NCBI GenBank assembly: GCA_015179125.1
Contig: WHVA01000298.1
Span: 62,001-126,000 of the forward strand
Direction of reading: 5' to 3'
DNA from: Gautieria morchelliformis
Taxonomy: Eukaryota; Basidiomycota; Agaricomycetes; Gomphales; Gomphaceae
Length of the DNA: 64,000 bases
The position numbers and the translations under genes are program-made. Below the pieces are notes generated by a model. The model had not been told where the DNA came from. It worked only from the letters and a program-made list of their open reading frames with translations, and made no database searches. Shown here in pieces: positions 33,735 to 44,595 of the stretch (the first letter of the stretch is position 1; each line of letters starts with the position of its first letter).

Positions 33735-34512
33735 CCAAGTTTCTGCATGCGAGAATCATGCGAACAAAATCGCAATGTCGCACCGCCGACTGCGCATCCC
33801 GATCCTCCATCTCTAGCTCTTTGGCTGACTTCAACTCTTGCTGCTCACAAACTCAATCAATGCGGAGACTTCCAAAGGTGAATGGTGCGTACAGATCCGT
33901 TCGAATTTGAGGCTGCCATCCGAGGGTGGTCGCGAAATCGGTAACCTGCGCCCTGGGTGAGAATGGGCTGGCACGACGCAAGCATGGTTTGTCCTTCTCA
34001 CCTTTGAAACTCAACAACCGATGCATTCTGATGTTCCCTAGATCTTCCTTCCACCTCGATGTCGTGCAAATGCCCTGATTCCAGCGATGCACCGTCTCCA
34101 ATATACGTGACATAACTGGGTCGGGGAAAGGTGGCGGACGTTCGGGAACCCGACGGACGAGCTCGTTGAGAAATTCTTCGGTCGATATCTGTAAGTGAAA
34201 TGGATATCCACACGACTCGACTCGGGTGTCCAGAAGGGAGAGTGCGAGGATAGATACGTGGGGATTGCGATGGGTAACTAGGCGTACTCGCCATCGCCGC
34301 TTCTCGGGGCCTAGCGCCGTACAAACCTAGGTCAGGAAATAACGCCTAGTTGTGTTGGCCTTTTTCGTGTTGATATGATCCGCCAGCTCTAAGTGCACAG
34401 CGTAATTCGGGTCATGGAGGGCTGGGTCACACGCCCGCTGCACGTACACCTCCACGGGAGATACACTGATCCAGGAGTTGTTACTTAACATTATACGTAT
34501 CGAGCCGTCCAC
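33735..34512 (-). pseudogene. Truncated duplicate of the VHS adaptor 5' half
   Basis: A copy of about 30868-31668 from the neighbouring gene, carrying only the VHS part. It lacks the GAT region and tail. It has a 2-nt deletion near 34288 (ACTCGCC for ACTGTCGCC) and an 18-nt deletion near 34351 that removes an intron start. It is the left end of the segmental duplication that also carried the kinase. Confidence 0.8.
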
Positions 34513-34654
34513 GTAAGCGAATGGAGAGCCAAGTGAACCTCGAGCCTTAGCTGGGCTCAGGACCGTAGTCTTACGAAGTGCGGGTTGTGAAGTTCGTTAG
34601 TTAGCGTGACTGGTGACAATCGAAATTAGAATGGACCGACTTTTTATATCACTG

Positions 34655-34945
34655 TCGGCTACGGGTTTCGTCCCAGGCCCCCACTCTCAGAGTTCGTTCA
34701 GTATCTACGTCTAGGTGCAGCTCCAACCCTAGTCACTTTCCAGTAAGCTACGGGTTTTTCGCCCCAGGCCCCCACTCTCAAAGTTCGTTCAGTATCTACG
34801 TCTGGGCGCAGCGCCATCCCTAGTCACTTTCCACTAATTTTCTCCCCTGGCCCCCACTCTCAAAGTTAATTCAGTATCTACGTCTGGCTGCAGCGCCATC
34901 CCTAGTCACTTTCCACTGAGCTTCGCCCCAGGCCCCCATTCTCAC
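34655..34945. repeat. Promoter minisatellite, about 3-4 units of 90 bp
   Basis: Units of the form CCAGGCCCCCACTCTCA, GTTCAGTATCTACGTCTGG, CCCTAGTCACTTTCCA repeat in tandem 80-370 bp upstream of the intact kinase copy. The left duplicate has a single unit at about 31860-31905, so the expansion followed the duplication. Confidence 0.8.
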
Positions 34946-35025
34946 CCTACTGAATACCCTCCAACCAGCCCATCCTGCCCCACCCCAACTAATCCTGTGC
35001 GACCACCCTCGTAATCACTTCCCCT

Positions 35026-36388
35026 ATGCCTTGTGTATACCCAGATGAGGAGCTCTGGGAAGCCACTAATGTGGATCTGGCGGCATTGCAACTCATCGTC
35101 TCATCTCACTTCCACGCTGAATGCCCGCCTGGCATTCTTATGAATGACGGCGACGGTGTATATGCACGGGCGTTTCTCTTCTCCCTAGACAATAAGAAAG
35201 TCGTCGCGCGTGTGGTCCTGCCCGTGCGTGAATCGGTGAAAACAGAGGCCGAGGTAGCGACGATGGAGCTCATCCGAGGTAAGGTTGCTACAGTCGTCTG
35301 CTAAGAGATTTACTATCAATTCCTTTCACGTAGCTCGCACCAAGATACCTGTTCCGCAGGTCTACTTGTATTGCAACACGGCACATAATCCCGTAGGAGC
35401 GGAGTGGATCCTAATGGAATACATGCCCGGCACCCGTCTAGGTGATAGTGTTGCAACCCTAACGGACGACCAGAAAGTTCGCACCGGAATGGACATGGCA
35501 GACATTATGTATTCTTTGTTCCAAATCACGGCACGCCAGTGCGGCAGCCTCCTTCGATCCGACTCTCAAGACGACCGTGGCCTTCAGTATCGCGCACTTA
35601 GGTACCCTATCAACGGCCTCTCGGTCTCACCAGGTCATTTAGGCTCAAACGCAGCTATTGATCCCAAGGCGGGATTCGCAATTGGACCCGTCAATGATAT
35701 TGGTTTTCTCCCGCACCCTACACACCTCCCTGCTCAGTTATGTGGTCCATTCTCCACCGAACGCGAATGGATGGAGGGCTTTGCTTTAATGGGAAAACCC
35801 CCCACTCGAGCGGAGAAGACGGATCTCATGACTTACAGCAAAATTCTTGAAATATACGACATTGTGGCGCGGTACTACGAGAATTCATGCCACTCCACCC
35901 CCAACGAGAAGGAAACTTTTCATCTCGCTCACGGTGATTTTAGTGAACGTAATATTCTGATCGACCCTGAGACTGGGGCTATCACGGGGGTGCTTGATTG
36001 GGAGATGGCTGGGTTTCGTCCGGCGTGGCTGGCGGCTGTCGCAGGGGGTTGGTTTGATGATGACTCCGAGCGTTTTATAATGTCAGAAATGGAGAGCGAG
36101 CGTGGCGACTATCGAAACGACACTCCCGGAGATGCGATTACTCGGGCTCGGTTCCGTCTGCGATTGGCGGCGCTGGATAAGAGTCTTTTCCGACATTATC
36201 AGCAAGGAGTAGAGCTCAGAGCCCTCCTCTATGCTTGCCGCACAGACAGGTACATGGATGCCTATGTCTGGTTGGGTAGTTATCACATGACTGAGTGGCC
36301 GGAGCAACAAAGGGGTCCATTACCTTATGATTTTGCTGAATGGTTAGGCGAGATGCAGGAATGGTGGCAGGTCTGTGATGCAGTCTAG
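35026..36388 (+). CDS. Aminoglycoside-phosphotransferase-like kinase, copy 2 (intact)
   Basis: APH/choline-kinase fold protein, a family of small-molecule kinases expanded in mushrooms; substrate unknown. Exons 35026-35278 and 35334-36388 join in phase 1 across a 55-nt intron (GTAAGG ... CGTAG), giving 435 aa, usual for the family. Exon 1 gives the N-lobe (ARAFLFSLDNKKVVARVVLP). Exon 2 gives the hinge region (AEWILMEYMPGTRLGD), the catalytic loop HGDFSERNILID (about residue 283) and the metal-binding ITGVLDWEMAG. The start MPCVYPDEELWEATN follows the minisatellite promoter. It is divergent from the VHS fragment, mirroring the parental arrangement. Confidence 0.85.
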
Positions 36389-36508
36389 TCAATGTGGTAG
36401 TAGGGCGGTACTGACACTTTAGATTCAGGAATCAGGTATGGTGCCCAAGCCCGAACAAGATGAGGGAATGAATGACTGAATATTTGGACTTTTCATATAA
36501 TGGACAAT

Positions 36509-36586
36509 GCACACATTTGTGGCCTTGTGCAGTCTTTGTAAGTGCAGTTATACGTACAAAGACTGCGAAAGGCCAGAAATGTGTGC
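36509..36586. repeat. Imperfect 32-bp inverted repeat (hairpin)
   Basis: Arms 36509-36540 and 36555-36586 (GCACACATTTGTGGCCTTG ... GGCCAGAAATGTGTGC) with a 14-nt loop. It lies downstream of the kinase and could be a transcription-end hairpin or a small MITE. Confidence 0.7.
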
Positions 36587-36589
36587 ACT

Positions 36590-37979
36590 GTTATTGGGAC
36601 TGTACAACGGCACGGCCGCCATCACTGCAAGACTGGTGAGGAGTAAATAACGCTAAATATGGTCTCACATTCACGATATCATGTGTCGTAGGTGGTCCAA
36701 TTGGAGATGATGAAGTCATCGATGGACGTACCATACTAAACCTTTTATGATTCACCGATTAATAATGAGATGCCTGACAGAGAAATAATACACATACCGT
36801 CCGATCGGACTAGCTCTGCGTAGGGCCATGCAGCGGATCTCAGGCACCCAAGGAGCTAGGCATCGCTGCTGGACGGGTCGGGTATTGCTCGACAGTACAT
36901 AAACCCTGAATTTTGCATCATTCAGTGAGCTCAGACTTCGAGGCTTACTACTATTCGCCTGCAACAGCCGGTATTCCTCCGCCAAGAGGGATTATATCGG
37001 ATACACTTCTTTCCTCGGTGGCCACGGCTGCTATTGACCCATGAGCCGTTTCTTGACGGATCATGGAGAAGGCTAGTGTATAATCCAAGTCCGTGCGAAG
37101 CAAACAAGAACACAGTGGCAGTTCCGCCGAGACATAGAACATGTGTTGGACGAACTGCAAAACGACGTTGTTACCTGTGTGCGAGAGGCTGAGCTCGAGA
37201 ATTAGCTGCTCACGGATATTTACGTCACAAACAACTAAATCATGGCCAGTCAGTCCATCTTCCCCAGATTAGTGACTCGTATGCCACTGTCAAAGCCGAA
37301 AGTGATACATCTCTAAGATGATGACGATGTGGCATGATTGTCGTGTTTCATTTCACTTACTGCGCTATATAATCAGCTGAAGATCTCAAGAGGTGTTGGC
37401 AGCTAGAGGACCGCCGGATCGGCGGTTTTCGGAATGGCAGAAGTGGACTACGATGTAAAGCTTCGCCCGCAAATTTTTTCGCTCTGTTCAACTTGACTGA
37501 GATGCGTCTAAGGTAGAGGATATGGTCTGTGCCAAGCGCGACGTGAAACATGCAGTTGAGGCAAGTACGGTCCGGAAAATGGGCAATTATGGAAACCTGT
37601 GTTGCGTGAGCTGATGCGGCGGCATTCACCGGCCACCCGGCTGCAAGGCACACAGTCACGTCGATAAGCAACACGCCCGAACCTACACCTCCACTTCTCC
37701 TGGTTTATCACCATGGGCTAACAGGTGCATATATCTGCAAGATACTTGGGCGGAGCGGAGACGGACCAAAGCGTCTAACACTAAATGTATAATTAGACCA
37801 TCGCGTGTCCTGTTTCTGGCCTTTTCCTAAAGTTCAGTCCGATCGCGACGAAATCATTTTCCTAATATAGACACCTAAAAGGGACCGGTAAGCATTACCG
37901 CCAGCAACGCCCTCTCATATTCTTTTCTTCTTTCCGCGAATCAAGTGCTCCTCGCACTACGACCTCCTCCCTTCCTCAG
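36590..37979. other. Intergenic region
   Basis: No gene recognised. Its right end is the promoter of the copper radical oxidase, with a pyrimidine-rich leader (37915-37979) directly before the ATG. Confidence 0.4.
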
Positions 37980-40499
37980 ATGCGGTCTTTACTGGCACTA
38001 TGTTTCGCCACCCCCTTCCTCTTCAGTGTTCTTGTCGTTGCACAAACGCCAGGTTCTTTCAACCAGGTTGGCAGCACAAAAGTCAGCGCTATGATGGTAA
38101 GTAACAGGTGGCTTTTGAGCTTCATCGATTGCCCACCCTCTCCAGATGTTTGTTGGAAATGAGGAAAAGGTCTATATTCTCGACAAGGTAGAGAATAACC
38201 CTACCCAGATCAACGGTCATCCAGCATGGGCTGTTGAGTGGGACATTGCGACTAGCCAGGCAACAACGATGGAGATGAGCACGAACACTTTCTGTGCAGC
38301 TGGCATGCATGCCCCAAACGGCTCCTTCTATACATTTGGCGGTAACGGTGCCATTGGCCCCGGCGGGAACATAGGCTCTCTGAAGAATCCTGACGGCGTC
38401 AGCGGCATGTTTGATGGAACATACCAGGACTGGGACGGTGCAAAAGCGATCCGTGTCATTAATCCGTGCACAGACGGTAGTTGCCAATGGTTTGACAACT
38501 CGAGCACCCTCGCCATGGCGAAGAAACGATGGTATCCTGGCGCAGAGGCCCTAGCGGACGGTTCTGTTGTGCTCGTTGGTGGATTTGTGAACGGTGGATA
38601 CGTAAACAGGAACACCCCGAATGTCGATCCCACCCTCGAGGGCGGAGCTGCTGAACCGACATTCGAGTTCTACCCGCCGATTGGCCAACCAGAACAAATG
38701 GAATTTATGACGACGACAAGCGGGCTCAATGCATACAGCCATCTCTTCCTTATGCCGTCTGGCTTAATGTTCGCACAAGCTAATTTGTCAACCAGTGAGT
38801 CATTACGTGTTTAACGTCTCAGTGGAGTCAGGCTCACGTGTACAGTTCTATGGAATTACACTACCAACGTGGAGACTCCCCTCCCTCCTATGCCAAACGG
38901 TGTCGTTCGTGTTTACCCTGCTTCCGGTGGTACCGTCATGCTCCCCCTCACACCCTCCAACAATTACACCCCTACTATCCTCTTCTGTGGCGGCTCCAAT
39001 ATGTCTGCAGAGGATTACGGCAACTATAGTAATCCCTTTGCAAACACCTTTGACATCCCAGCTTCCAATGACTGCCAGCGTATTACCCCCGAGCCCACCG
39101 ACGGTAGTGCACCAGCCTACGTACAGGACGATGATATGCTCGAGGGTCGTACCATGGGGCAATTCATCATACTTCCCGACCAAACTCTCCTCATGATCAA
39201 TGGTGGTGCCAATGGGACGGCTGGATACGCAACTAATACTGGACTTATTCCTAGGTTGGACTTAATGCCTTTCGACATGTCTCTCGCATCTGCCCCCGTC
39301 CTTAAGCCTGCCATATACGACCCTAGCAAACCACAAGGGCAGCGCTGGTCCAACAACGGCCTTTCGACATCCCAAATCCCCCGGTTGTACCATTCTTCTG
39401 CGCTTCTTCTCCCCGACGCTTCTGTTTTGGTCGCGGGTTCAAACCCTAACGTGGACTTCAATTCATCAGCATTTTTCCCAACAGAATATCGCGCTGAGCG
39501 GTTCTATCCCTCTTATTTTCAGGCGACGACTCGTCCACAGCCTTCGGGTGTACCAAAGACACTTTCGTACGGTGGTAACCCGTTTGATATCACAATACCC
39601 CCTACCTCCTACTCTGGGTCTGCCAACGACGCCGCCGGTAATACCACTGTTGTCGCGATTCGTCCAGGGTAAGTCTCGTGACTCTATTCGACGCTCGTAT
39701 TTGACGTCCATGCAGATGGACTACCCACGGCATGAACATGGGTCAACGACTGCTACAGCTCAACAACACATTCACTGTTGCTGACGATGGGCAGATCACG
39801 CTACACGTTGCGCAGCTTCCACCTAACCCTAACCTCGTACAACCCGGCCCCGTGTTCGTGTATGTCGTCATCCACGGCATACCCTCTAACGGCACCTTGG
39901 CTATAGTTGGCAACGGCCAAATCGGGCAACAACCCACATCGGGCGCCAGTGTGCTCCCAACATCCGTCTTATCGAGCAATAATGCGGCGGGATCCGCAAG
40001 CTCCTCTGGTACCAACTCCAATGGAGGAAGTAAGAGCAGCCACAGTGGACCATCAACTGGTGTGATTGTTGCTGCGGCTGTCGGAGGTATCGCTGCCATC
40101 GCCATTGCCGGCGCCTTTGCAGGCGTCCTCATCGCGCGAAAACGACGCTCGGCAGCGGCACGACAAACAATCATAGGCGGAATTGCGCGCTCCGCATCCA
40201 TGGGTCGGGGCTATCGGGATGCGAAAGGCGCAACGGAATCTTCGACCGGATTTAACGACTATAATCACGAGTCTGGGCCCAGCGGGAGTGGAGATGGTTT
40301 TATTCCCTTGCACCAGTACAGTCAAGCTGACCTCCATGCACCGTCGTGGCCACAAAGCCAGACAAGTCTTCCCACGTCTGGTGGGTATGGTGGGTATGGT
40401 GATGCCCAGGGGAGCACACCGAGTTTTGATCCGTACGACCAAGGGCAAGGGCAAGGGCAAGGGCAGGGGCAGGGGCGGGGTCGCCCTCGGTACTTATGA
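37980..40499 (+). CDS. Copper radical oxidase, glyoxal-oxidase type, with C-terminal membrane anchor
   Basis: Exons 37980-38096, 38146-38794, 38846-39668 and 39716-40499 join in frame (790 aa). The family oxidises aldehydes such as glyoxal, producing H2O2 for peroxidases. A signal peptide is followed by a Kelch-type domain (TFGGNGAIGPGGN, RWYPGAEALADGSVVLVGG). The expected cofactor residues can be placed: Cys near 89 (NTFCAAG) and Tyr near 167 (KRWYPG) for the Cys-Tyr link; Tyr-His near 435 (RLYHSS) and His near 533 (GWTTHGMNMG) as copper ligands. The C-terminal extension has a Ser/Gly linker, a transmembrane segment near 643-671 (GVIVAAAVGGIAAIAIAGAF) with following RKRR, and a cytoplasmic tail ending in GQ repeats. 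It is longer than secreted glyoxal oxidase, so surface anchoring is likely. Confidence 0.9.
40439..40480 (+). repeat. In-frame CAAGGG microsatellite
   Basis: Six to seven CAAGGG/CAGGGG hexamers near the end of the oxidase gene encode the Gly-Gln tail. It is likely variable in length between strains. Confidence 0.8.
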
Positions 40500-40929
40500 G
40501 GAATGTCTCACACTGGAAAAGGACAACTGGTAAACTCGATTTCTGGCGATGCGTATATTTATGCACCAGTAAAGGACCATTTCCCTAGGATATGCTTTGT
40601 TTTTCTCTCTTTAAGGCTTCCGTTCCTTTCGACCCACACTCGTTAGTCTAGATCCTCATGTCTCGCTGGCACGATTTAAATCGTATACATACTTGTCTCC
40701 GGATTAACTGACTTCCCTTCCACATGACTACCCCGAGGTCTCAGTGCTGGGTGGAGGAATTATGTTTAATCACACGGCCCTGTGGTTAATTCTATAGACC
40801 TGCGATTTAGTAAGTACACATTGCACAAGCTCTAAGGATGCGGGTTTCTCGCAAGTGCGGCTTAGTATACTGGTGGAAAATGGACGATTAATTGTATGTC
40901 CTTATTTTATCCGAGACATTGAGACGTTA

Positions 40930-43517
40930 CTACAAACCATCCATGAAAGACTGCAACCGCTTGGCCGTCACCGGAGGGAACTTAAAAACGCTCAAGTGGT
41001 CGCCAAATGTCTTCGTTATGAGACTGACACCACCTCGGAGAGCTGCGCCGACGACAGATCGATAAAAGCAACAACGAAAAGCAGACAGGTCAACTCACCA
41101 TGAAGAACTGGCAACACCACCTCTATGGCACGCGCAACATCTCGAGTGGCCTCTATGTCCTCTAACCTGCTGGCGCCTGCATCCTGTCCAACAGCAGGCG
41201 GAAGTTTACTTTCGAGTTCGGCTTGAAATGCCTCAGCCTCAAACAAGAAACTCAGTAGGGCCTCAAGTGTACGGGGAATATCTCGCTGCACTGAGCCGAG
41301 AGTATCATCCTTCAGCGAAGCGGTAACGAGATGGGATAAGGCTGTGATGTGAAGCGTCAGTACTTTGTTTGGAAAGGGGGCAACGCCAACTGAAGTAGAC
41401 ATCGCGGAACTACGTGAATACGTACCGTCAATACCTACAGCATCCAAGACACCGTCTGGTATACATGCTTTTGCGTGTCTCTCGATGCTGACGTCCGTCC
41501 ACCATTCTTTCAGTCTCCACTCCTGTGGCAACTTCCTTCCCGCCCATTCTAAAAGACCCGACACAATCGCCGCTCGTGACAGTGAAGTAGTTTTTGACAC
41601 AGCATTCTTCACCACTGCTTTCTTCACTTCTACGGCGTTGACATCCTCCTTGAGCGAGCGGCGAACAGACGAGGCGGGCGGAGTGGAAGGAAGAAACACG
41701 CTGGGAACGCTGAGAGACTCTGGACGAGTCGCTGAGGAGGTGGATGCTGGGGGCATTGCTTCATCTGAAGCAAGCGAATCGAATAATGAGCGTGGAGAGG
41801 GTTTTAGGATCTCTTTGCGAATGAGTGGTGTTGATGGTGTTTTTGGCGTTCTAGGTGTAGCAGGCGGCGCAGGCGCAGGAGGAACAGGAAGAGGCGGTTT
41901 TCCGCGCCGTAACAAACATTGATAATCTCGCCCCAGAGTAATCAACAGTTCGCGCACGACTGAGTTCCAGAGTGTGGGACTAGTGTTGGTATCAGTAAAG
42001 AGTGCGGTGCGGCGAGCAGATGCAGTCGTTGATTGTGAACGCGCGAGCAGACAGAGCTCAAAGTATGCATGGTGCTACAGGGGTTTTGATGTTGGTCTGA
42101 AGCTTGCAATGGAAAATCCATCTCACCTTGAAATAGCGATCTTGCGAATGAAGCCCTGCAACGAGAACTTGATTCGGGTTAGATGCTTTCTGAGATACAG
42201 AAATTGGCTACAGACGACACGATTGATGAGCGGAACAACGGGGAACGAAAAAAGGGGAGGGTTCTTGCCTTCGTTACCCAGTCATCAAATGCACTCTCCA
42301 CGAGCTCCCAGCCTAAGCTAGTTTTGAAGCCAAGGGCAAGCAGGCGAGACCACGGTATGTCCACTGTCCACGTCCTCCCAAAGGCGTGCAACAAGGGCCT
42401 ACACTGCAAGCGTTACTACGACACCAGCCGCGGAAGTCTACACGTACCTCGTCATACCAGACAACCAAGGCAGATGTCGCAGAATAGGAAGCGCCATTAC
42501 ACGAAGAAGATGATACCAGACAGGAAATAAGAGTACATGTATAAGTGTGATAAAGATTGTGCTTGTGATAGCTCTCATCTTCAGCACGGCAAGAACACTC
42601 CCAAGGCCGACAGGGTTAGCCGGAGTTATCGACTAGCAAAAGAATATCAGAAAAGAAAGAGGAAGCAGATAGGACTCAGTACATCAGATTGATCATCATA
42701 ACGAGGCCATTTAACAATCCAGCGTTGCCGAATGAGGTCCCGAGATGCAAACACAAGGCCAAAGCTAGCGTTGAAGAAAGCCAGATAAAAGAAACGTTCA
42801 TTGAGACGGAAAGCGTTGCGTCTGCATCATCATAACATTGCCATCCGTAGAGAATATTAGCCAGATGAAAGAAGAGTGAACCAAATAGTGTCTGAAAAGT
42901 TTCCCGAGGGAGGACTCACCGAGTGGGGGACAATATCGACAATCGTGAATCTTCCCACTCAGAGAGATTGAGATATCCGACGTGCAGAAGGGCAAGAGAG
43001 AACCCTGATCCAGCAAAGCAGGCAAGAGTTCTCCATGTCCGAGCACTAGAGACCAATGCCACAAACATCTCAGCCCGAGTAGCCAGGGGAGTATATTTTT
43101 CTGGAAAATAGAGTTGGGTAAGTATGGTAGCCAACAGTCGGATGTGACGAGTGCACATCTGCTGGCGTGCACATCTGCTGTGATGCACCAGAACAACCAC
43201 AAATCATGGGCGGAGCACTAACCTGACACAGCATGACCTCTTAGTACCAACGGTGGTACGGCACCAATCACAAGAGCAAACAGAGCCGTCAGGCTCGTCG
43301 CCGTCAAATGTCCCAGTACACCTAGAGGTGGTCCTTTTGTAAAGTCAAGAGTTGAGATGAAGGAGAATAGCCACGTGAACCCAACAAAGACAGAGCAGAT
43401 AAGAAAGAGCCTATGTGCTAGCTCTCGTTTGAGAAAAGGTTCATAGGTGGACGTGGGGGATGGAAGAGAGGCGGGAGATACTTTACGGCCAAAAGGGCGT
43501 AATGGAGTCACCGACAT
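40930..43517 (-). CDS. NDC1: Nucleoporin NDC1, multi-exon
   Basis: A membrane nucleoporin needed to insert nuclear pores and spindle pole bodies. The start at 43517 (MSVTPLRPFGRKVSPA) is followed by hydrophobic segments in exons down to about 42300 (HRLFLICSVFVGFTWLFSF, LTATSLTALFALVIGAVPPL, SLALLHVGYL, IPWSRLLALGF), matching the N-terminal transmembrane half. Then come AGLHSQDRYFK joined by a 52-nt intron to HHAYFELCLLARSQ (near 42080), and a long exon with NTSPTLWNSVVRELLITLGR. The diagnostic VQRDIPRTLEALLSFLFEAE is near 41265. A last intron (GTGAGTTG ... GCGCAG) leads to FGDHLSVFKFPPVTAKRLQS and stop at 40930. Exon borders in the transmembrane half are approximate. Confidence 0.85.
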
Positions 43518-44595
43518 GCAAGTGAAAGTTGAATAGTCACATGACCTGACGCGTCCACAATGAGCCACAAAGTTACGTAAAACAATTCGTATCCTTACCA
43601 ACTTCTTGCCATTTTTTGAAAAATCTTCTACCGTGTCTTGGGTAGCTGAATAGGAGATATCTAAATGAGACAGGTTTTTGCAACTTTATACAAAGTGATA
43701 CTCGGACAGGTCGTTTGTCGCATAAAATTAACCGTTCATTGACACCAGTCACCATGTATAAACTTACATGCACCTTTGCAGCGTGTCTGCAACGTCCTCC
43801 ACGAGAAAACAGAGCATTCCAAATAAAAGCTTTCTGGGTCAGAACCTGTCACCACAGCTACCTGGGGTCAGATCCAACATGATTCATGATGCTAGTGATA
43901 TGCGGTATAATAGTCTACACTAGTGCTAGACGTGGGCTGCATGAGCTGAGTGAGCTTGAGGCTCGGTGAACTTCGAAGTCAACAGCCCAACCCCACTACC
44001 AGTAGCCATAGCCATGGAGTGGCACAGGCTGGGCTTCCAACTCGGATTCCACTTCCATCTGTTCTTCTTCTGTGTGCCCTTCTGCTGTGCTCAGTCTGGC
44101 TCCATCCGCTCCAATTTTCACTTCTGGCTCCTCGATTGTCAGTGTTGCTGCGACTCCACTCTGCTCGATCGACTAGCTCAGCTTGAAAGGTCGTGGCTTT
44201 GACTCGTTCTGGCAGGCCTCAACTTCACACAAGTCACAACTCATATGGAAATCAACCTTAATATACATAAATATTACGAGAGGATATTTAAGCAAATGTT
44301 ATATAGCTCCGTCATAATTAGAATACTTACGAGTCTCCTTCAAAAGTGTATTACCCTGCTATTATTAACGAACAAATCAACCGTACAGCCTGCAGTACAA
44401 ATATGCAGGGGAATATCGGCAAAAGGTTATTTCACGATTTCTCAGCTCGACCTTGGACGAGAAGTGCAAACGAGCAACGAGGGTTCCCGGTAAATGCCGT
44501 CAAGTTTCGTAGCCCGCTCAAAGTCTCAATTTGCTACTTACAGTATTACAGTAGAGTATTCCCGCCTCTCAACGGACATTATCACACCTGAAGAA
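43518..44595. other. Divergent intergenic region (NDC1 / eIF3L)
   Basis: Holds the promoters of two divergent housekeeping genes. No gene recognised; AT-rich between about 44230 and 44400. Confidence 0.45.

Noticed and set aside
41365..41922. 185-codon plus-strand frame across the NDC1 locus
   Set aside because: It is antisense to the long NDC1 exon, which carries the diagnostic VQRDIP region.
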